A stretch of 64,000 bases of DNA from Verrucomicrobiota bacterium (GTDB lineage Bacteria > Verrucomicrobiota > Verrucomicrobiia > Limisphaerales > UBA9464). Shown piece by piece: positions 57,904-64,000 of this stretch. The notes under the pieces were generated by a model. It was given only the letters and a program-made list of their open reading frames with translations, had not been told where the DNA came from and searched no databases. The stretch is from NCBI GenBank assembly GCA_947471985.1, contig CANIZL010000001.1, forward strand, positions 62,001 through 126,000, written 5' to 3'. A program made the translations under genes and the position numbers. Positions within the stretch are counted from its first letter, which is position 1, and the number at the start of each line of letters is the position of its first letter.

Positions 57904-59344
57904 AATGACGTCCAACTGGATCGACGACCCGTACGTCATGAACACATCGCTAAAATCTTCCGCCGTTACCTGGCAGCGTTGGGTCGGGATTGGGGCCCTG
58001 ACCGTCGCTTCCGCCACCGCACTCCACCTCCCGCAGGTCCATGCCGACGACGCATCAGCTCCGCGGCCGGTTGGCCCGCCAGGCCTCGTTTCGCCGGGCC
58101 AGGCGCAATCCGGGGCCGTGGGGGCAGCTCCCAGATCGGCTCAGAGTCGGCGCGTGTCCGGCGGGTTGATCTTCGTTTTTGCCATTTCCCTGATCGGGTG
58201 CCTCGGATCGGTCCAGGCGGCGGCGGGGTACTCGTGGATTTGTCGCGAGCCGGGCGGCAAACGGCTCGTGCGCATCGATAACACGGGGATCGGAATGGAG
58301 TCCGACCACAAAACCCTACTGACCATCGATCCGAACAACTTCATCCTGGATAAGGCCGGCAAACGGCTCTTCATCGTGGATGACAACGATGTGCGTCCCG
58401 GCGCCACGCCCGGCGGTGTTCGGCTGGCGATTTTCGACGGCGAGGACATCCGCCATGGCGGCGTCGCCAGTGGCAAGGTCCTGATCAATTATCGGCATCC
58501 GGATCTATCGCCGACCTCCGCGGGCAACCGGATTTATTCCATCGAAGGACCCGCCCTGAGCAAGGCGCAATTGGTGGCCGGCTTGTACCTGCTCAAGCCC
58601 GAGATGTTTCGGCTGACCGACGAGGAAACGGCGGCACAGTTGGCCGAGTTTAAGAAAAACGCGGCGGAACAGCATCAACGGGACATCGCTGACCAGGTAG
58701 CCGGCAAGTGGACAATGCTGAATTCCAGCGGCATCCGCGAGGACGTCGGCAAAGGGTTGATCACCGCCAAAGCCAAGAAGGGTGAGGCCTATCCCATGAC
58801 GTTTGATTTTACCCCGGATGGCGGGCCTCAGTGGAGCGGCGTCGGCGTCTACAAATATACGAATGGGGACAAGCTGTTTTGGACGGCCTACGGGACGCCA
58901 AAAACCGTGGGACTCTGCGTTTATGAGATCAAAGACGGGGGCGTGCTCGAAGGGAAATGGTACCCGTGGTACGTCGACGGCGACCCCAAGAACGTGGGCA
59001 CGGAGAATCTGAAGGGACCGGGCACGCTGGACGGCGAGTTCACCATCGTTTCGGCCAAGGCGCCGAACACCGGCGCAGCGTACGCCGGGACCGTCACCAT
59101 CAAACCCCAAACCATCGTGGGAACCTCCGACAACGCGAAGCCTTACCTCATCACTTGGAAACTGGGTACGTTGGTGATCCGCGGGATCGGCATTCGCAGC
59201 GACAACTTCCTTTACGTCGCCTCGGGAACCGGCGCGGATGTGAACGTGGCTAAATTCAACATCGGGAACGGCACCATGAATAGCGAGTGGTTCAAACTGG
59301 GCTCGGAGGACATGGGCCGGTCCGCCGCCATGAGCGGAGAATAA
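57904..59344 (+). CDS. Hypothetical protein with two N-terminal hydrophobic/signal-like segments (start uncertain)
   Basis: First segment WVGIGALTVASATALHLPQVHADD; second SGGLIFVFAISLIGCLGSVQAAAG; remaining region not recognised. Confidence 0.55.
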
Positions 59345-59585
59345 CGCCGGGGAAGGGCAGACAGGATTGGACCGGGGCCACGCTGCGGTGGCCGGTCCCG
59401 TCGGTCCGTCAAACCCCACGCCGCTGAACCCGAAAACGGAAGGTGTCGAGCAATTGAGCCGCGGTCACTTGGTGCTTTTCGATTAACCCGCGAAGTCCGC
59501 CTTTCCGTGGCAAAAGTGATACCAATGACCGCCCGGCTTCATTTCCTTGGTTGCCTTCTTCGAGATGAATTCCGCGTTTCCCAGC

Positions 59586-62500
59586 TTACCGCTTGAGCGA
59601 CCCGTCCCGTCCGCGCCAGAGCCGCAATCCGCGCGAACTGATGGTCACGAGCGCGTCGTGCTCGGGGTTGAAAGCCATCATCAGGGCCGGAATGGGCTCC
59701 TCCAAAAGTCGCACCACTTCGCGTTCCGCTACCACGTCCCACAGGACGATTTCTCCGCTATCCAACGCCACGGCGAGCCGTTCGCCATCCGGAAAATAGC
59801 AGGTCGACCAAATCCCCGTGTCCGGCGCCGCCAAGTGGCGCGGCGGCAATTCCACATGGCGGGTGTCCCAAATCCGGGTCCCCCCCACAAAACTCACCAC
59901 CGCCACGTGATATCCGTCCGGGGACAACATCGAGTCCGTGACCGAATCGGAATGGCCGTTGAACGGTCCGTGCCAGCGTCCGGTCGGCCAGTCCAGCACC
60001 GCACTGCCGGCCTGGTTGTCTTCCTGGGTGAGCGATTGACCGTCGAAGGAAAACCGCGGCAGTCCCGGCCGCTTCAGTTTGGTGAAACCCGGAACTCGTT
60101 TCAACAACGTCCCGGTCGCCACGTCCCAGATCGCCAGCGACTCGTCTGCGCCCACGCTGGCCAGGTACCGGTTTTTCTGCGAATAGGCCAGCGACTTCAC
60201 GCCGTTCGGATGCGCCGCGAGTCGGCGGCCCACGAGGTAAGTTCCGTTCGTTCGCACCCAGTGCTCCACCGAACCGTCGTCGCGGGCGAGGGCGAAGCAT
60301 TCCTGGCGGTCCCCGCCCACGCCGGACACCACGTGCGGGTCGTTCCCTTCGGCCAAGGTCTTCATCGCCGAAAACGGGTCGCTGATCTTCCAGTCACGTC
60401 GGGCCGTTCCATGCCAGACCAGGGAGCCATCCGGCGACAGGAGAAATTCGCTGCTATCGCCCAGACTGCGAATGGGCTCACGGGTGCGGGAAGGCTTGGT
60501 CAGATCCCAGATTCGCACCGTGCCATCCCGGCTGCCGGAGGCGAGTTGGCCACCGTCCGGGAAGAAAGCCACGGCGGTCACGGCCGCGCGGTGGCCCTGC
60601 AACAGGCCGATCTGGGCCCCGGACTCGATCTCCCACAAGCCGATCACCTGATCCGTGCCCGCCGTCGCCAGAAGGCGGCTGTCCGGCGAGAAGGCCGTGC
60701 GGAAAACCAGGGCTTTGTGGTCGTGCAACTCGTGTTGGACCACGCCCGTGCGGAAATCCCAAACCCACACGGCGTTGTCGTTATACGTCGCCGCGGCATA
60801 GCGTCCGTCGGGGGAGAGACTCAACGAGACTTGATAGCGGGTCCCCAAGTCGGGCTGTCGGTTGGTCGTCCCCGTGAGCGAGGGCAGTTCGAGAAAGCAG
60901 CCGGCTCCATTCCATAATAACATGGCGAAGTGCCGGGCAAACGCGTCGAACGCCAGCGACGCCAGCCCGGGCAGGTCCACCGAACGGACGGTTTTTCCGT
61001 CCGCCAGATCGTGGACGGATAATTGGCCGCGCGCCCCCAGATGCAGCTGACGACTGTCTTCCGAAAACGCCGCCGTCGCGGTTTTGGGCGAGTGGAAGGT
61101 GAAATCGACGCCCCAATTCGTGGTGTTCAACAGGCGGGTGGAGCCTTCCCGGGTACTGCAGGCCAGCCAGTGTTGATCGGGCGAGAAGACGAGTTGATCC
61201 ACCAGGACGGGGCCGGGCAGGCGCTGCAGTTGCGCCCGTGTCCCGGAGTTCCAGACGGTGATCCAGCCATCACTTTCCCCCGCGGCCACGAGGCGACCAT
61301 CCGGGGAAACGGCCAGCGCGCTGATCCGATTGGAGCAGACGCCCAGGGTGAAGAGTTCATCCGACGGCAGCCGGCTTTGAAAATGACGCCACTCCCAATT
61401 CCGAAAATCGCCACCGCGGGCCCCACCGTCCGGGAGTTCCGCCGAACCCGGATTGTGACGCTCCAAAAGTCCGGCGACGTAACCGAAATTCCGATCCTTC
61501 ATGGCCCGATCGATCAGCAACATGTCGGCGGCGTACGCGTTGCGATCGGCCAACCGGCGCTGCTGGGACTCGCGGTGCGCCAGCGCTTCTGCCCGCTGCC
61601 ATTGCCAAAGAACTCCGGCCACGCCAACCCCGAGGGCGAGGCCCAAGGCCAGCAGAGCCGAGGCCAGCGCGGGCTTCCGCCGGCACCAGCGCACCAGTCG
61701 TTCCAACATCGATACCGGCCGGGCGGAGATCGGTCGACCCTCGAGATACGCCGCCAAATCCGCCGCCAAATCCCGGGCGGACGTGTAGCGCCGGGCGGGA
61801 TCCTTGGTGAGACACTTGAGGCAGATCGTTTCCAGGTCCCGCGGCACCCCCGGATTCAGGCGGGTCGGCGACACCGGATCCGTCTCGACCACCAACCGCA
61901 ATGTTCGCACCGGCGTGGACGCCTGGAACGGCGGACGGCCCGTCAGCAGTTCGTAGAGGACCGCGCCGAGCGAATAGACGTCGCTTCGACTGTCAATCAC
62001 CCCGGCACTCGCCTGTTCCGGCGACATATAGCTAGGCGATCCCAGGATGCCGTCGGTGCGGGTCAATTCCGAATCCCGTTGGGCAAACTTGGCGAGGCCA
62101 AAATCCGTCACCCGCGGCTGGTCGCCGGGCGCCAGCAGGATGTTGGAGGGTTTGAGATCCCGATGCAGGATGCCGTGGTCGTGCGCGTGTTGGACCGCGT
62201 CGGCGACGGATTTCAGCAGCCGCGCTGCGCGTTCCGGTGCCAGGGGCCCTTCGCGAACCACCTTCGCCAGGCTCGGCCCGGCGACGTATTCCATGGAGAA
62301 CCACGGCTGCCCATCGTGTTCTCCCACCTCGTAAACGGCCACCAGGTTGGGATGCTGAAACCGCGCGGATGCCTCGGCTTCGTGACGGAAGCGGACCAGT
62401 TCCTCCGCCTTCGCGAGTTGACCCGCCGCGATCATCTTCAACGCCACGATCCGGTTCAATCCGCGGTGGCGGGCTTTGAAAACAATGCCCATGCCGCCGC

Positions 62501-62726
62501 GCGCGATTTCCTCCAGGAACTCGTAGTTGGCAAACCCCGAAAGATGCGGCACGAGGTTGGTTTCCGCTTCCAGCGCCGCGAACAGATCCCCGACCCCGGG
62601 CGTTGGTGTGGAGCCATCAATCTTCAGGGTGGTTTGCAGCAGGCACTGTTGGCACAACCCTCCCAACCCGCTGTCGACTCCGGACAGCGGGTGACCGCAC
62701 GTGGGACAAGGATTGGGGGGCGTCAT
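59586..62726 (-). CDS. Ser/Thr protein kinase with C-terminal WD40 propeller and N-terminal zinc ribbon
   Basis: CPTCGHPLSG...CQQC; FLEEIARGGMGIVFKARHRGLNRIVALKMI; ILHRDLKPSNILLAPGDQPRVTDFGLAKF; SYMSPEQA; many WD40 blades (LAVSPDGRLVAAGESDGWITVWN). Confidence 0.94.
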   Translation of the reverse strand: MTPPNPCPTCGHPLSGVDSGLGGLCQQCLLQTTLKIDGSTPTPGVGDLFAALEAETNLVPHLSGFANYEFLEEIARGGMGIVFKARHRGLNRIVALKMIAAGQLAKAEELVRFRHEAEASARFQHPNLVAVYEVGEHDGQPWFSMEYVAGPSLAKVVREGPLAPERAARLLKSVADAVQHAHDHGILHRDLKPSNILLAPGDQPRVTDFGLAKFAQRDSELTRTDGILGSPSYMSPEQASAGVIDSRSDVYSLGAVLYELLTGRPPFQASTPVRTLRLVVETDPVSPTRLNPGVPRDLETICLKCLTKDPARRYTSARDLAADLAAYLEGRPISARPVSMLERLVRWCRRKPALASALLALGLALGVGVAGVLWQWQRAEALAHRESQQRRLADRNAYAADMLLIDRAMKDRNFGYVAGLLERHNPGSAELPDGGARGGDFRNWEWRHFQSRLPSDELFTLGVCSNRISALAVSPDGRLVAAGESDGWITVWNSGTRAQLQRLPGPVLVDQLVFSPDQHWLACSTREGSTRLLNTTNWGVDFTFHSPKTATAAFSEDSRQLHLGARGQLSVHDLADGKTVRSVDLPGLASLAFDAFARHFAMLLWNGAGCFLELPSLTGTTNRQPDLGTRYQVSLSLSPDGRYAAATYNDNAVWVWDFRTGVVQHELHDHKALVFRTAFSPDSRLLATAGTDQVIGLWEIESGAQIGLLQGHRAAVTAVAFFPDGGQLASGSRDGTVRIWDLTKPSRTREPIRSLGDSSEFLLSPDGSLVWHGTARRDWKISDPFSAMKTLAEGNDPHVVSGVGGDRQECFALARDDGSVEHWVRTNGTYLVGRRLAAHPNGVKSLAYSQKNRYLASVGADESLAIWDVATGTLLKRVPGFTKLKRPGLPRFSFDGQSLTQEDNQAGSAVLDWPTGRWHGPFNGHSDSVTDSMLSPDGYHVAVVSFVGGTRIWDTRHVELPPRHLAAPDTGIWSTCYFPDGERLAVALDSGEIVLWDVVAEREVVRLLEEPIPALMMAFNPEHDALVTISSRGLRLWRGRDGSLKR

Positions 62727-62769
62727 CCGGAGTTCCTCGGCGACGCACTTCCCGGTGGCCCGCCGATAA

Positions 62770-63108
62770 TTAGACGAGCGTCCAATGAGGAACTCCCCGG
62801 AGCCATAATAAAATTCCTGTGACCACCGCCAACGCCAGCACGCCCGGAATCAAGTACCCCAAGGCCGATCCCGTGCCGGTTTTCCACCAGATCCATCCGG
62901 CAATCCCGCCGCCCAGCCCCAAAATCAGGACCAGCAGCATCCCCGTCAGCACGGCGAATCCTTCTAAATCCGAGGCCATTCGGCTTCGCGTCAGACTTCC
63001 GTCTTTGAGCATGGCGCCGGCCATCCCGAACAGAAATGCCCAGACCAAGAAACCAACGAACGGAAAACTGACCGCCCAAACCAGGGAATGAAGGATCCGA
63101 GAAAACAT
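62770..63108 (-). CDS. Small hypothetical membrane protein between the kinase and the sigma factor
   Basis: MFSRILHSLVWAVSFPFVGFLVWAFLFGMAGAMLKDG... with three to four hydrophobic stretches. Confidence 0.55.
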   Translation of the reverse strand: MFSRILHSLVWAVSFPFVGFLVWAFLFGMAGAMLKDGSLTRSRMASDLEGFAVLTGMLLVLILGLGGGIAGWIWWKTGTGSALGYLIPGVLALAVVTGILLWLRGVPHWTLV

Positions 63109-63220
63109 AGTAAGCGCTCGCCTTCCCCTTCTGAGGAAATCCGTTCCCGAAATTACCGGCACCGCTCCGAATTTTTATCAACTTGTCGCCGCAGCGCCGT
63201 TTTACCGCCACATCGCTGGC

Positions 63221-63967
63221 TCACCCCCCGAGGAACAACGCGCGAAACTCGTCGTCCACATCCTTCGGATCGGCCACGGTCTCCGCCACCTGGGCCCGCA
63301 GCAGCTCCCGATAGCGGCTGCGCATCCGGTGCACCGTCACGGCCACCGTACCGGGCTGCAATCGCAGTTCCGCCGCCACCGCGTCGTAACCGCCCGGTCC
63401 CGCCTCCTGCGTCAGAAACCGCTTTAACTGCCCAAAAACCGCTACTTTTCCCGCCGCGCGGAACTCGGATTCCAGTTGGGCAAAGGCCTGTTCGAGCAGG
63501 GTCGTGGCCCAACGTTGATCGTAGGCCCGCTCCGGGGTGGCTTCCGTGGCGGGTTCGGCCAGATAACGCCCTTCGGCGTCGGTTTCATCCAGGGAAATCG
63601 GGGCCACGCCGCCGCCGCGTTTCTGGGCCCCGGCGCGGTCGCGTTCATCCGACAAAAAATGCTGCAGGGCGCCCAGCAAATAGGTGCGAAACCGGCCCTT
63701 TGCCTGATCGGCTGCCGCGAAATCGTTGCGGCGCAGGAGCGCGGCAAAGAAGCCCTGGGTGGCGTCCTGCGCGTCGTGCGGATTCAGCCCTTTGCGACGG
63801 AGAAAGCCGTAGATGGGCCGCCAATACGCCCGACACAGTCGTTCCAAGGCCTCGGCGGAATCCGGCGAAGTCCCCGCGCCCGCTTGCAGCACCATGCTCC
63901 AGCGGGTGCGCGTAAAATGCTCACCCCCGGACCGGTTCGCTGGTTGCGAATCTTCGATTGGACTCAC
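63221..63967 (-). CDS. ECF-type RNA polymerase sigma factor of the kind found beside Ser/Thr kinases
   Basis: FTRTRWSMVLQAGAG...ALERLCRAYWRPIYGFLRRKGLNPHDAQDATQGFFAALLRR..FAAADQAKGRFRTYLLGALQHFLSDERDRAGAQKRGG; C-terminal region 4-like YDAVAAELRLQPGTVAVTVHRMRSRYRELLRAQVAETV. Confidence 0.88.
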   Translation of the reverse strand: MSPIEDSQPANRSGGEHFTRTRWSMVLQAGAGTSPDSAEALERLCRAYWRPIYGFLRRKGLNPHDAQDATQGFFAALLRRNDFAAADQAKGRFRTYLLGALQHFLSDERDRAGAQKRGGGVAPISLDETDAEGRYLAEPATEATPERAYDQRWATTLLEQAFAQLESEFRAAGKVAVFGQLKRFLTQEAGPGGYDAVAAELRLQPGTVAVTVHRMRSRYRELLRAQVAETVADPKDVDDEFRALFLGG

Positions 63968-64000
63968 CGCTGCCCAACGTGCCGAACCGGATCGGTTGCC

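Noticed and set aside
61023-62822. 599-aa plus ORF opposite the Ser/Thr kinase
   Set aside because: Antisense of a kinase with all canonical motifs.

Overview
This is a high-GC window that looks like a Verrucomicrobia-type chromosome. That lineage call is inferred from gene content: PSCyt1/DUF1549/DUF1553 cytochrome protein, CRTAC1-like ASPIC/UnbV protein, Gfo/Idh/MocA oxidoreductases, WD40 Ser/Thr kinase with ECF sigma, and large LamG-like proteins. Recognisable housekeeping or metabolic genes are uxaC, a ROK kinase, an FKBP isomerase, a sulfate ABC transporter operon divergent from an Rrf2 regulator, an isolated eboE-like gene, an HI0933 flavoprotein, an AlkA-like glycosylase, infA, kdsA, purH, an RND efflux pair, signal peptidase I and an O-antigen ligase-like protein. 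The accessory parts are: (a) large secreted proteins with internal tandem repeats (621/624 bp at the left edge; exact 711 bp x3 at 37064-39196); (b) two paralogous PKD-containing metzincin-like proteases flanking a LamG-like gene, with the same inverted repeat GGTCCG-N4-CGGACC upstream of both; (c) a decayed hybrid histidine kinase relic at 32491-33183; (d) a signalling locus at 52.3-57 kb with a WD40-propeller histidine kinase, an antisense overlapping globin and a REC/LuxR regulator split by one in-frame TAA, next to an IS3-family relic; (e) an ECF sigma / small membrane protein / WD40 Ser/Thr kinase cluster on the minus strand. No tRNA, rRNA or CRISPR array was recognised by eye. All calls come from reading the sequence and the supplied ORF translations; no database search was run.
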